The notes: a model not told the origin generated them from the letters alone. 64,000 nucleotides of DNA from Saccharomonospora marina XMU15 (GCF_000244955.1 NZ_CM001439.1:2694628-2758627); one strand, 5' to 3'. Counted from the stretch's first letter, positions 44,790 to 53,398 are shown. Program-made: numbers and translations.

Positions 44790-46952
44790 ATGTATTCACG
44801 ATTACCTTCCGCCACACCACGAAAACCCCGGCCGATCGCGCGCCTACGGGCCGCGGCGGGCCGGTTCGCCGTGGCGATACTGGGACTACTGGTGGCGACC
44901 TTGTGGCTGGCGCCCGCGTCGGCGGCACCGCGGACGCCGGAACCGGCGGCCGGGACCGCGCAGGCTCAGGTGCTGACCTGGACGGCCAACGACAGCATCA
45001 CCTCCTACGCCTCCGCGCCGAGCACCGCGACGGCGGGGGCGGCGACCATCGTGTTCGAGAACAGCACGGCGACCGGCAACACCACCGGTCTGCCACACAC
45101 GCTGACCTTCGACACCTCGACACCGGGCTACAACCACGACGTCGACGTCAACATCCTCGCCAGCCCCTTCGACGCCAACGAGGGCAGGTACGAGGTCAAC
45201 GTCAACCTCTCACCCGGTGAGTACCGCTACTTCTGTGACATGCCGGGGCACGGTCAGATGACCGGTGTCCTTGTGGTCACCGGCGAGGGTTCGGACACCA
45301 CGGCTCCCGAGGTGTCGGCCGAGGTGACCGGCCAGACCGACGACCAGGGCAACTACCTCGGTTCGGCGACCGTGTCCGTGACCGCGACCGACGCGGGCTC
45401 CGGCGTGGCGTCGGTGGAGTACGAGATCGACGACACGGGATTCCAGCCCTACACCGGCCCGGTGACGGTGGACCGGGTCGGTGACCATTCCGTGCAGTAC
45501 CGGGCCACCGACAACGCGGGCAACACCTCACCGACCGGGTCGGTGCAGTTCAGCGTGGTGGAGCCGGATCCGGGTGACACGACGCCGCCCGAGGTGTCGG
45601 CCGAGGTCGGTGGTGAGACCGACGGGCAGGGCAACTACGTGGGTTCGGCGACGGTGACGGTCGCGGCCACGGACACCGGTTCCGGCGTGGCGTCGGTGGA
45701 GTACGAACTGGACGGTGGCGGCTTCCGGACCTACTCGGCTCCGGTGGTTGTGGACACCGAGGGTGAGCACGTCGTTCGGTACCGGGCCACCGACAACGCG
45801 GGTAACGTCTCCCAGTCGGGTTCGGTGTCGTTCACCGTGGTGCCGCCCGATCCGGGCGACACCACACCGCCACAGGTGACCGCCGAGATCGCGGGCGAGC
45901 GGGACGCGGGCGGCAACTACCTCGGTTCCGCGACCGTGACACTGGCCGCGCAGGACTCCGAGTCCCAAGTGGACAGCATCGAGTACGCGATCGGCGACGG
46001 CGCGTTCCAGGCCTACGCCGCACCGGTGACGTTCGACCAGCCGGGGGAGTACACGCTGCGGTACCGGGCGACGGACACCGCGGGCAACACCTCGCAGCCC
46101 GGGTCGGTCTCGTTCGCCGTGGTGGAACCGCCGCCCGACGACACCACGGCGCCCGAGGTGTCGGCCGAGGTCGGTGGTGAGACCGACGGGCAGGGCAACT
46201 ACGTGGGTTCGGCGACGGTGACGATCTCGGCGAGTGACGCCGATTCCGGCATCGCCGCCGTCGAGTACGCCCTCGACGACGCGGCTTTCACCGAGTACAC
46301 GCAGCCGATCGTGGTGAACCAGGCAGGCGAGCACACCGTGCGCTACCGAGCCAGCGACAACGCAGGCAACACCTCCGACGTGGGTTCGGTGGCGTTCACC
46401 GTGGTCGAAGCCGATCCAGGCGACTCCGCGCCGCCCGAGGTGTCGGCCGAGGTCGGTGGTGAGACCGACGGGCAGGGCAACTACGTGGGTTCGGCGACGG
46501 TGACGATCTCGGCGAGTGACGCCGATTCCGGCATCGCCGCCGTCGAGTACGCCCTCGACGACGCCCAGTTCCGGCTGTACGAGGGGCCGGTGACGGTGGA
46601 CCGGCCCGGGGAGCACACGGTCCGGTACCGGGCTGTCGACAACGCGGAGAACACCGCAGAAGGTGCGGTGTCCTTCACCGTCGTCGCCGACCCGACGGAC
46701 GCCTGCCCCGACTCCGACGAGCGGCCGACGGTGACGATCGGCGACGACGACACCGGCGTCGGCAACGTCGACACCGGCAACGGGTGCACCATCAACGACC
46801 TGATCGCCGAGGACGCCGAGTACGCCAACCACGGCGAGTTCGTCGATCACGTCCAGGAGTTGACCCGCGAACTGGTGGAGGCGGGCATCATCACGGACGG
46901 CGATCGTGGCCGCATCGTGAGCGCGGCGGCACGCTCCGACGTTGGCAAGTGA
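44790..46952 (+). CDS. Secreted cupredoxin with five Ig-like (OmpL47-type) repeats
   Basis: 720 aa. Signal peptide to about 46 (FAVAILGLLVATLWLAPASAA). A cupredoxin domain (about 55-170) has type-1 copper ligands in LPHTLTFD and YFCDMPGHGQM (Cys, His, Met). Five beta-sandwich repeats follow of about 94 aa each, pattern DTTPPEVSAEVGGETDGQGNYVGSATVTV...YRATDNAGN. The C-terminal ~75 residues (PTVTIGDDDTGVGNVDTGNG...ARSDVGK) match a module in the upstream protein. It may dock or shuttle electrons for the laccase and dehydrogenase neighbours; that is an inference. Confidence 0.85.
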   Translation: MYSRLPSATPRKPRPIARLRAAAGRFAVAILGLLVATLWLAPASAAPRTPEPAAGTAQAQVLTWTANDSITSYASAPSTATAGAATIVFENSTATGNTTGLPHTLTFDTSTPGYNHDVDVNILASPFDANEGRYEVNVNLSPGEYRYFCDMPGHGQMTGVLVVTGEGSDTTAPEVSAEVTGQTDDQGNYLGSATVSVTATDAGSGVASVEYEIDDTGFQPYTGPVTVDRVGDHSVQYRATDNAGNTSPTGSVQFSVVEPDPGDTTPPEVSAEVGGETDGQGNYVGSATVTVAATDTGSGVASVEYELDGGGFRTYSAPVVVDTEGEHVVRYRATDNAGNVSQSGSVSFTVVPPDPGDTTPPQVTAEIAGERDAGGNYLGSATVTLAAQDSESQVDSIEYAIGDGAFQAYAAPVTFDQPGEYTLRYRATDTAGNTSQPGSVSFAVVEPPPDDTTAPEVSAEVGGETDGQGNYVGSATVTISASDADSGIAAVEYALDDAAFTEYTQPIVVNQAGEHTVRYRASDNAGNTSDVGSVAFTVVEADPGDSAPPEVSAEVGGETDGQGNYVGSATVTISASDADSGIAAVEYALDDAQFRLYEGPVTVDRPGEHTVRYRAVDNAENTAEGAVSFTVVADPTDACPDSDERPTVTIGDDDTGVGNVDTGNGCTINDLIAEDAEYANHGEFVDHVQELTRELVEAGIITDGDRGRIVSAAARSDVGK
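46151..46282. repeat. 132-bp identical repeat inside the Ig-like region, copy 1
   Basis: This segment is base-identical to 46433-46564 (offset 282 bp = 94 codons). The first about 70 bp also occur at 45587-45659. Identity at synonymous sites points to a recent duplication or gene conversion between Ig repeats. Confidence 0.9.
46433..46564. repeat. 132-bp identical repeat inside the Ig-like region, copy 2
   Basis: Partner of 46151-46282; see that entry. The sequences diverge immediately outside the repeat. Confidence 0.9.
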
Positions 46953-46997
46953 AGGGTGGTGCCGACATCGGTGGGTGAGTGACGGCGCGGCCACCGC

Positions 46998-47038
46998 GTG
47001 GTGGGCGTTCGGCGGCGACACCGTCGAACGCCCACCAC
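46998..47038. terminator. Hairpin terminator after cupredoxin gene
   Basis: GTGGTGGGCGTTCG and its exact complement, 14-bp stem, 13-nt loop, in the gap between convergent genes. 21-bp repeat array B follows directly. Confidence 0.8.
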
Positions 47039-47052
47039 CAGCCGCGCCCAAA

Positions 47053-47140
47053 CCCGCGAGTCCCCCGCTCCTGCCCGCGAGTCCCCCGCTCCTGCCCGCG
47101 AGTTCTGCGTTCCCGTCCGCGACTGCTGCGTTCCTGCCCC
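47053..47140 (+). repeat. 21-bp 3'-end repeat array B (4 units)
   Basis: Four units related to CCCGCGAGTTCTGCGTTCCTG, in the sense orientation of the upstream cupredoxin gene and just after its terminator. Confidence 0.75.
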
Positions 47141-47144
47141 GGAA

Positions 47145-47966
47145 TCACGGCGACTCGGACACCCGAACCATCGCCTCCTGACCGACCGTGGCCAGAAGCT
47201 GGCCGGACCGGGTGAACAGCCTGCCCATCCCGAGCGCGCGAGCGTTGCCCGCGGCAGGACTCACGGTGTCGTAGAGCAGCCAACCGTCGAGATTCGCCGG
47301 ACCGTGGAACCACATGGCGTGATCGAGACTCGCCGTCTTGACGTGCTGGGCGCTGTGGCGTAGCGAGTGGGCTCGCAACGCGGCGTGCATGATCGAGTAG
47401 TCGGAGAGATATGCCAGCAGCGCGGCGTGCAACAGCGGGTTCGGCGGCAGAGCCCCGGCGAGGCGGACCCACACCGCCGCGCGGGCTCGCCCGTCCGACC
47501 TGCCCTCGGCGCCCTCGGGGACCCGGCGCGCCTCGATCGGCCCTCCGGGCGAACCGAACGGGAAGCGAGTGGGCAACGAATCGGGCCCCGGTACGGCAGG
47601 CAACGAGTCCTGGTGACCGGGGCCGGAGGCCGGTTCCTGGAACGAGGCCAGCAGCTGGAAGATCGTCTTGCCGTACTGCACCGCCTCGACCCTGCGGGCC
47701 GCGAACGAGCGCCCGTCGCGAGTGCGGTCGACGGTGAACTCGATCGGTTCCGCCGGGTCGCCCGCGCGGACGAAGTAGGCGTGCAGTGAGTGGATGGTGG
47801 CGTTGTCCCGCACGGTGTGGCCTGCCGCGACCACCGACTGGGCGAGCAACTGGCCACCGAACACCCGGTGCGTCGGTAGTGGCTGGCTGCGACCGGAGAA
47901 GGTGTCGGGCGACATCCTTCGCAGGTCGAGCGCCGCGAGCACGTGGGCGAGGGACATCTCGGTCAT
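47145..47966 (-). CDS. Acyl-CoA thioesterase II (TesB family)
   Basis: 273 aa, double hot-dog fold. MTEMSLAHVLAALDLRRMSPDTFSG at the start, VFGGQLLAQSVVAAGHTV, HSLHAYFVRAGDPAEPIEFTVD, and in the second half ASLDHAMWFHGPANLDGWLLYD, all diagnostic of TesB. Hydrolyses medium/long acyl-CoAs to free fatty acid and CoA. Confidence 0.93.
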   Translation of the reverse strand: MTEMSLAHVLAALDLRRMSPDTFSGRSQPLPTHRVFGGQLLAQSVVAAGHTVRDNATIHSLHAYFVRAGDPAEPIEFTVDRTRDGRSFAARRVEAVQYGKTIFQLLASFQEPASGPGHQDSLPAVPGPDSLPTRFPFGSPGGPIEARRVPEGAEGRSDGRARAAVWVRLAGALPPNPLLHAALLAYLSDYSIMHAALRAHSLRHSAQHVKTASLDHAMWFHGPANLDGWLLYDTVSPAAGNARALGMGRLFTRSGQLLATVGQEAMVRVSESP

Positions 47967-48020
47967 CCGGGTTGCCTCTCGTCTCGAGGACAGTAGAACG
48001 ATCTTAGATTCGAAGCGCGC

Positions 48021-48057
48021 GACGCAGGACTCGCGGGCGAGAGCGCAGGACTCGCGC
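48021..48057 (-). repeat. 21-bp 3'-end repeat array C (2 units)
   Basis: On the minus strand, following the DUF1992 stop by about 18 bp: two GCGAGTCCTGCGCTCTCGCCC-type units. Confidence 0.7.
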
Positions 48058-48074
48058 TGGGGCGGGGGCGGGGC

Positions 48075-48479
48075 TCACGCCTTTCTTCGCTCGCGCCAGG
48101 CCTGGACGGCCTCCTCCACGTCGACCGGCCTCGCCCGCAGGGGCGGTCCCACCTGCGGGCCGCGATGAACCTGCCGGATGCGTTCGTTGAGATGTGCGAC
48201 GATCTCACGCACCCCGGCTTCCGACCGCTCCCGCGACAGCCTTGCGGGTAGCTCCTCGATCTCCTTTGCCACCGCCAGCGACGGCGGCAGCAGCGCGGAG
48301 CCGTCGACGTTCTCACGTTCGAGCTTGCGCGCGAACCAGTCGAGCCGGTCCTTCGGCCCCTGCGGCAGCGGCTTGCCCGCACCGGGAAGGTTGTCGAACT
48401 CGCCCCGCTGCTGGGCGAGTCGGATCTGGCGCTCGACCCAGCTCTCGAAAGACACGCCCGGCGGCTTGCGTTCGGTCAT
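48075..48479 (-). CDS. DUF1992 (DnaJ-C28 homology) protein
   Basis: 134 aa. SFESWVERQIRLAQQRGEFDNLPGAGKPL is the hallmark of DUF1992, also found in the eukaryotic DNAJC28. Soluble, basic, helical. Function unknown. Divergent from the enoyl-CoA hydratase-like gene (107 bp). Confidence 0.9.
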   Translation of the reverse strand: MTERKPPGVSFESWVERQIRLAQQRGEFDNLPGAGKPLPQGPKDRLDWFARKLERENVDGSALLPPSLAVAKEIEELPARLSRERSEAGVREIVAHLNERIRQVHRGPQVGPPLRARPVDVEEAVQAWRERRKA

Positions 48480-48586
48480 GTCCCGACGGTACCGCCGGCG
48501 ACGCCGAGGGCGACCTGCGTGGCGCGCCGGGTCTGCGAGCCAATAGCCTGTCCGACCGGCCGGAAACGAGCGCGAAGCGAGGATCG

Positions 48587-49342
48587 ATGACGAAGGTGGC
48601 CCTGGACAACGACGGCGGCAGGTGGAAGCTGACGCTGACCGACCCGGAGCGGCGCAACTGCCTCGACGAGCAGATGTGCGCGGAACTGGGCTCCGCGATC
48701 TCGACCGTGGCCTCCGACCCCGCGGCGCGGACCCTGGTCGTCGCCGGGCAGGGAAAGGCGTTCTGCGCGGGTGCCGACCTGCCCGCGCTGTTCGGCCATG
48801 CCGCCGACGCGAAGGTCGGCGAACTGCGGGAGCACCTTCACCGGGTCTACGACAGCTTCCTGCGGCTGCGCGCGTTGAAGATCCCGACGATCGCCGCCGT
48901 GCAGGGGCCCGCGGTGGGCGCCGGGTTGAACCTGGCCATGGCCTGCGACGTGCGGATCGCGGGCCCCTCGGCGTCGTTCGCGGCGACGTTCTCCAAGATC
49001 GGCCTGCATCCGGGAGGCGGCTGCACGTGGTTCCTGGTCGACGCGCTGGGCCCGCAGCGGGCGCTGGCGATGCTGCTGGACGGGGGCGCGCTCGACGGCC
49101 CGGCCGCGGTACGGGAAGGCCTCGCGCTGGAACTCGCCGACGATCCGCTCGCCGCGGCCGAGGAGCGAGCCCAGCGGTGGGCGGAACTGGACCCCGCGCT
49201 GGCCAGGGACATCAAGTCCGCGGTGGGGGTGGCCAGGACCGGCGACTTCGGGGCGACGCTGGAGTTCGAGTCGTGGGCGCAGGCGTCCTCCGCCACCGGG
49301 CCCGCCATCCAGGAGACCGTCGCGCGGTTCCGAAAGTCCTGA
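48587..49342 (+). CDS. Enoyl-CoA hydratase/isomerase-family protein
   Basis: 251 aa crotonase fold. The oxyanion-hole segment is GKAFCAGADLPALFG and the second is GPAVGAGLNLAMACDVRIAG. The two catalytic Glu of true hydratases are not conserved: LNLAM replaces the CELAM-type block and FSKIGLHPGGG replaces F-x-E-x-x-x-G. So it is probably not a classical crotonase and may be an isomerase, a hydrolase or a paralogue of unknown activity. Confidence 0.88.
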   Translation: MTKVALDNDGGRWKLTLTDPERRNCLDEQMCAELGSAISTVASDPAARTLVVAGQGKAFCAGADLPALFGHAADAKVGELREHLHRVYDSFLRLRALKIPTIAAVQGPAVGAGLNLAMACDVRIAGPSASFAATFSKIGLHPGGGCTWFLVDALGPQRALAMLLDGGALDGPAAVREGLALELADDPLAAAEERAQRWAELDPALARDIKSAVGVARTGDFGATLEFESWAQASSATGPAIQETVARFRKS

Positions 49343-49364
49343 ACCGGCGCCTACGATAGTTCAT

Positions 49365-49913
49365 GTGCTAACCAATTCCGTCGGTGGCGAGGGCGAACCG
49401 GACCTGGACTTCTGGTCCTTCGTCGCCCTGGCCAACCGCAGGCTGGCCACCGAGTACGGCTTCAGCCACCAGTCGGCCACCGAGGTCCTGCTGACACTGA
49501 ACAGGGCCTCGAACATCGTCACCTACGACCTCGAGGCGTCGGTGCACCGGCCGAGGGGACGGTCGTGGTCGGCGTTTCGGCTGCTGTTCGTCACCTGGCT
49601 CGCCGGGCCGCTCGAGGCCAAGAAGGCGGCCGAACTCACCGGCATGAGTCGCGCGGCCGTGTCCAATCTTGGTAAGGCCCTCGTCGCCGACGGCCTGCTG
49701 GAGCGCACTCCCGGCACGCACGACGGCAGGTCGGTGCTGCTGTCGTTGACCGAGGCGGGCCTGCGCGAGATGGTCGAGGTGTTCGGCGAGCACAACGAGC
49801 GCGAGCACGAATGGGCGAGCGTGCTCACCGAAACGGAGCAGCGGATCCTGGTGCTGCTGCTGAACAAGCTGATCACCAACCGCGACCAGTTCGACGTGCG
49901 TGGCCGCAACTGA
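49365..49913 (+). CDS. MarR-family transcriptional regulator
   Basis: 182 aa from GTG 49365. The winged helix lies in the middle: AFRLLFVTWLAGPLEAKKAAELTGMSRAAVSNLGKALVADGLLER, then the wing TPGTHDGRSVLLSLTEAG. Located upstream of and codirectional with the homogentisate operon, with a perfect inverted repeat over the operon promoter, so it is probably its repressor with an aromatic effector. Confidence 0.9.
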   Translation: MLTNSVGGEGEPDLDFWSFVALANRRLATEYGFSHQSATEVLLTLNRASNIVTYDLEASVHRPRGRSWSAFRLLFVTWLAGPLEAKKAAELTGMSRAAVSNLGKALVADGLLERTPGTHDGRSVLLSLTEAGLREMVEVFGEHNEREHEWASVLTETEQRILVLLLNKLITNRDQFDVRGRN

Positions 49914-49922
49914 GCACGGCTC

Positions 49923-49951
49923 TTGACTCAGGTAGTCAACACATTAACTAT
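49923..49951 (+). promoter_or_regulatory. hmgA promoter overlapped by a MarR-type operator
   Basis: TTGACT-N5-AGTCAA (49923-49939) is a perfect inverted repeat. Its left arm is a consensus-like -35 and TAACTA (49945-49950) is a -10 with 16-bp spacing. Repressor binding would block the promoter. The hmgA start lies 55 bp downstream with AAGGAGG before it. Confidence 0.72.
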
Positions 49952-50005
49952 ATGGGGAGGGTGCGCGGTCACTCGCGCCCCCGACCGACAGCAAGGAGGC
50001 CAGCC

Positions 50006-51205
50006 ATGGCGTACTACCGGCAGGTCGGCGCGGTGCCCCCGAAGCGTCACACCCAGCACCGTGACAGCGAGGGACGGCTCCACTTCGAGGAACTGATGGG
50101 GGAGGAGGGCTTCTCCTCCGACTCCTCGCTGCTGTACCACCGCAACATCCCGTCGGCGATCGTCGACTCGCGGTCGTGGGAACTGCCCGACCAGACGACG
50201 ACGCCCAATCACCCGCTGCGACCCAGGCACCTGCGGCTGCACGAACTGTTCCCCAAACAGACGTGGTCGGACACCGACGTGGTCACCGGCCGCAGGCTGA
50301 TCCTCGGCAACGCCGACGTGCGGATCTCCTACGTGGTGTCCACTCAGGACTCGCCGCTTTACCGGAACGCCACCGGCGACGAGGTCGTCTATGTCGAGTC
50401 GGGTCAGGCGACGGTGGAGACGGTGTTCGGCGCGATCGAGGCGAGGGCAGGCGACTACGTCGTCATCCCGACCTCGACCACACACCGCTGGTTGCCGCAC
50501 GGGGAGGGGCCACTGCGCGCCTACGCGATAGAGGCCAGCAGCCACGTGTCGCCGCCGAAACGCTACCTGTCACGCTTCGGCCAGCTGCTGGAGCACGCGC
50601 CCTACTGCGAGCGCGACCTGCACGGCCCGACGGAACCCTTGGCGGGCGAGGGCACCGACGTCGAGGTCTACGTCAAGCACCGGGCGGGCGGCGCGCTGGT
50701 CGGCACTCGCATGGTCTACCCGCAGCACCCGTTCGACGTGGTCGGCTGGGACGGTTGCCTGTACCCGTTCACCTTCAGCGTCCACGACTTCGAACCGATC
50801 ACCGGACGCGTGCATCAGCCTCCGCCGGTGCACCAGGTGTTCGAGGGAAACAATTTCGTGGTGTGCAACTTCGTGCCGCGCAAGGTGGACTACCACCCGC
50901 TCTCGATCCCGGTACCCTACTATCACTCCAATGTGGACTCCGATGAGATCATGTTCTACTGCGGTGGCGACTACGAGGCCCGCAAGGGATCGGGAATCGG
51001 GCAGGGATCGGTTTCCGTGCACCCCGGCGGCTACGCGCACGGTCCGCAGCCCGGAGCCTACGAGCGAAGCATCGGCGTCGAGTTCTTCGACGAGCTGGCG
51101 GTGATGGTCGACACCTTCCGCCCACTCGAACTCGGCGAGGGTGGCCTTGCCTGCGAGGACCCCGGGTACGCCTGGACCTGGTCCGGCAGGGGACCCGACA
51201 CGTGA
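50006..51205 (+). CDS. hmgA: Homogentisate 1,2-dioxygenase
   Basis: 399 aa. MAYYRQVGAVPPKRHTQHR, FSSDSSLLYHRNIPSAI, GDYVVIPTSTTHRW, DVVGWDGCLYPFTFSVHDFEPITGRVHQPPPVHQVFEG and NFVPRKVDYHPLSIPVPYYHSNVDSDEIMFY are diagnostic of HmgA. It opens the aromatic ring of homogentisate (tyrosine/phenylalanine catabolism) to maleylacetoacetate, using Fe(II). Strong AAGGAGG SD. GTGA overlap with the next gene. Confidence 0.95.
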   Translation: MAYYRQVGAVPPKRHTQHRDSEGRLHFEELMGEEGFSSDSSLLYHRNIPSAIVDSRSWELPDQTTTPNHPLRPRHLRLHELFPKQTWSDTDVVTGRRLILGNADVRISYVVSTQDSPLYRNATGDEVVYVESGQATVETVFGAIEARAGDYVVIPTSTTHRWLPHGEGPLRAYAIEASSHVSPPKRYLSRFGQLLEHAPYCERDLHGPTEPLAGEGTDVEVYVKHRAGGALVGTRMVYPQHPFDVVGWDGCLYPFTFSVHDFEPITGRVHQPPPVHQVFEGNNFVVCNFVPRKVDYHPLSIPVPYYHSNVDSDEIMFYCGGDYEARKGSGIGQGSVSVHPGGYAHGPQPGAYERSIGVEFFDELAVMVDTFRPLELGEGGLACEDPGYAWTWSGRGPDT

Positions 51206-52080
51206 GCGCGCTGCCCGCGTTCGCCACGAGGCTGTGCGACGACGCCGCGGTGTTCCCTCCCGGCATGATGCCGCTGGCGGAGGCGGTGCCCGCTCACGCG
51301 GCGCACCGCGCGGCACGCTACGGCGGGTTGGTCGGGCCGCTCGTGGTCGCGGCGCCCGCGCTGGCGCAGTTGCAGACGTTGCTCGGACGCGATCAACTCG
51401 AGCTGGCGGTGACCGCGCCCGAAGGGCCGGGGCAGGCCGCGGCGGCCGTCGCCGCCTCGGCGAAGCTGCCGGTGCGGTTGCGCGCACTGGAGATCGCGGT
51501 TCCCCCGGAGTTGGAGCTCGCGCGGCTGCCTTCCGTGCTGCGCGAGGCCCGGTTGGACACGGCCTGGTCGGACGACGTCGGCGCCGAGGTGTTCCTGGAG
51601 ATCCCTCGCGACGCGCGGCGCGACGGCGTGCTCGCGGTGTGCGCCGAACGAGGATGGAAGGCGAAGTTTCGCACCGGTGGGGTGCGCGCCGAACTGCACC
51701 CGGGCGAAGCCGAACTGGCGAGCGCGGTCGTCGCGGCGGTACGCGCCGGCGTGCCGTTCAAGGCCACGGCCGGGTTGCACCATGCCATCCGCAACACCGA
51801 CCCGGAAACCGGATTCGAACAACATGGCTTTCTGAACCTGTTGCTTGCGACCGACGCCGCGGCCCACGGCGCCGACGAACAGCGGGTGGTCGCCGTGCTC
51901 GCCGACCGCGACGCGGCTGCCGTCGCTGCCGGGGTGCGTGCGCTCGGCGAGGCTCGCGGCATGGCCGTGCGTGAGCTGTTCGTGTCGTTCGGAACCTGCA
52001 GTATCACCGAACCGATCGCGGAACTGGTGGCGCTGGGGCTGCTGCCCGGTTCCATACTCAGTGAAGGAGTCAGTGCGTGA
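51202..52080 (+). CDS. Unknown protein of the homogentisate operon
   Basis: 292 aa, GTG overlapping the hmgA stop and itself overlapping the fahA start (GTGA both sides), so tightly coupled. It looks like a soluble alpha/beta (TIM-barrel-like) protein: repeated beta-alpha segments, a conserved-looking KAKFRTGGVRAELHP block, PFKATAGLHHAIRN, and HGFLNLLLATDAAAHG. No signal peptide. I do not recognise the family. The pathway step between hmgA and fahA, maleylacetoacetate isomerisation, has no classical GST-type gene here, so this is a candidate isomerase or accessory protein. Confidence 0.8.
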   Translation: MSALPAFATRLCDDAAVFPPGMMPLAEAVPAHAAHRAARYGGLVGPLVVAAPALAQLQTLLGRDQLELAVTAPEGPGQAAAAVAASAKLPVRLRALEIAVPPELELARLPSVLREARLDTAWSDDVGAEVFLEIPRDARRDGVLAVCAERGWKAKFRTGGVRAELHPGEAELASAVVAAVRAGVPFKATAGLHHAIRNTDPETGFEQHGFLNLLLATDAAAHGADEQRVVAVLADRDAAAVAAGVRALGEARGMAVRELFVSFGTCSITEPIAELVALGLLPGSILSEGVSA

Positions 52081-53246
52081 CGAGGATCGCCGTGCCGGAG
52101 GGCTCGCTGTTCGGACTCGCCAACCTGCCCTACTGCGTGTTCTCCCCACCCGGCGGCACGCCACGCGTCGGGGTGCGGGTGGCCGACTCGGTGGTGGACC
52201 TGGCGGCGACCCTGCGCGACGAGGAGTTCGCCGAGCCGTCGCTGAACGCCTTCATGGCACAGGGCCGAGCACGCTGGAACGAGGTTCGGGAGCGGATCAC
52301 CGAACTGGTGTCGGGCGAGCTTCCCGATGCGGCCGTGCACGCGGTTTCGGACGTGAAGCTGCGGCTGCCCTTCGAGGTCGCCGACTACGTGGACTTCTAC
52401 GCCTCCGAGCACCACGCCTCCAACCTCGGCAGGTTGTTCCGTCCCGACGCGGAGCCACTGCTGCCCAACTGGAAGCATCTGCCGGTCGGCTACCACGGTC
52501 GCTCCGGCACAGTCGTCGTGTCGGGAACGGACATCGTGCGCCCGAGCGGCCAACGCAAGGCCCCTGATGAGGACACGCCGACCTTCGGTGAATCGCGGCG
52601 GCTTGACATCGAGGCCGAACTCGGATTCGTCGTCGGCGTGGGCTCCGAACTCGGCGGCACCGTGTCCTGCACCGACTTCGCCGAGCACGTCTTCGGCGCG
52701 GTGCTGGTCAACGACTGGTCCGCTCGCGACATCCAGGCATGGGAGTACGTGCCGCTCGGACCGTTCCTCGGCAAGAGCTTCGCCACCTCCATCTCGCCGT
52801 GGGTGGTGCCGATGGCGGCGTTGGAGGCGGCAAGGGTGCCAACCCCGCCGCAGGACCCGCCGCCGCTGCCGTACCTGCGTGGCGGCGAGTCGTGGGGGCT
52901 GGACATCGACCTGTCCGTGGTGTGGAACGGCGAGGAGGTCGCCCGGCCGCCGTACCGCGAGATGTACTGGTCACCCGCACAGATGCTGGCGCACCTCACC
53001 TGTAACGGCGCGTCCTGCCGCACGGGTGACCTCTACGCGTCGGGCACCGTCTCCGGCCCCCGACGTCACGAGCGGGGAGCGTTCATCGAGCTCACCTGGG
53101 GCGGCAAGGAGCCCGTCGAGGTGGCGGGTCAGCAGCGCACGTTCCTGCTCGACGGCGACGAGGTGGCCATCTCGGCGACCGCCGCAGCGGTCGACGGCGG
53201 GCGGATCGGGTTCGGCGAGGTGCGCGGCCGGATCCTGCCGGCCTGA
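52077..53246 (+). CDS. fahA: Fumarylacetoacetase
   Basis: 389 aa. VADYVDFYASEHHASNLGRLFRP, WKHLPVGYHGRSGTVVVSG, LDIEAELGFVVGVGS and LVNDWSARDIQAWEYVPLGPFLGKSFATSISPWVV contain the metal ligands and catalytic residues of FAH. It hydrolyses fumarylacetoacetate to fumarate and acetoacetate, ending tyrosine catabolism. GTG start overlaps the stop of the unknown gene. Confidence 0.95.
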   Translation: MTRIAVPEGSLFGLANLPYCVFSPPGGTPRVGVRVADSVVDLAATLRDEEFAEPSLNAFMAQGRARWNEVRERITELVSGELPDAAVHAVSDVKLRLPFEVADYVDFYASEHHASNLGRLFRPDAEPLLPNWKHLPVGYHGRSGTVVVSGTDIVRPSGQRKAPDEDTPTFGESRRLDIEAELGFVVGVGSELGGTVSCTDFAEHVFGAVLVNDWSARDIQAWEYVPLGPFLGKSFATSISPWVVPMAALEAARVPTPPQDPPPLPYLRGGESWGLDIDLSVVWNGEEVARPPYREMYWSPAQMLAHLTCNGASCRTGDLYASGTVSGPRRHERGAFIELTWGGKEPVEVAGQQRTFLLDGDEVAISATAAAVDGGRIGFGEVRGRILPA

Positions 53247-53260
53247 GTGCGCTCTCCTCT

Positions 53261-53398
53261 GCGAGTCCCCCGTTCCTGCCCGCGAGTTCTGCGTTCCTGC
53301 CCGCGAGTTCTGCGTTCCTGCCCGCGAGTCTCCCGTTCCTGCCGGCGAGTTCTGCGTTCCTGCCCGCGAGTTCTCCTTGGGTTCCTGCCCGCGAGCTC
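53261..53398 (+). repeat. 21-bp 3'-end repeat array D (six to seven units)
   Basis: Begins 15 bp after the fahA stop. Units of CCCGCGAGTTCTGCGTTCCTG with variants (GAGTCCCCCGTTCCTG, GAGTCTCCCGTTCCTG). One unit carries a 4-bp insertion near 53375. Sense orientation relative to fahA. Confidence 0.85.
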
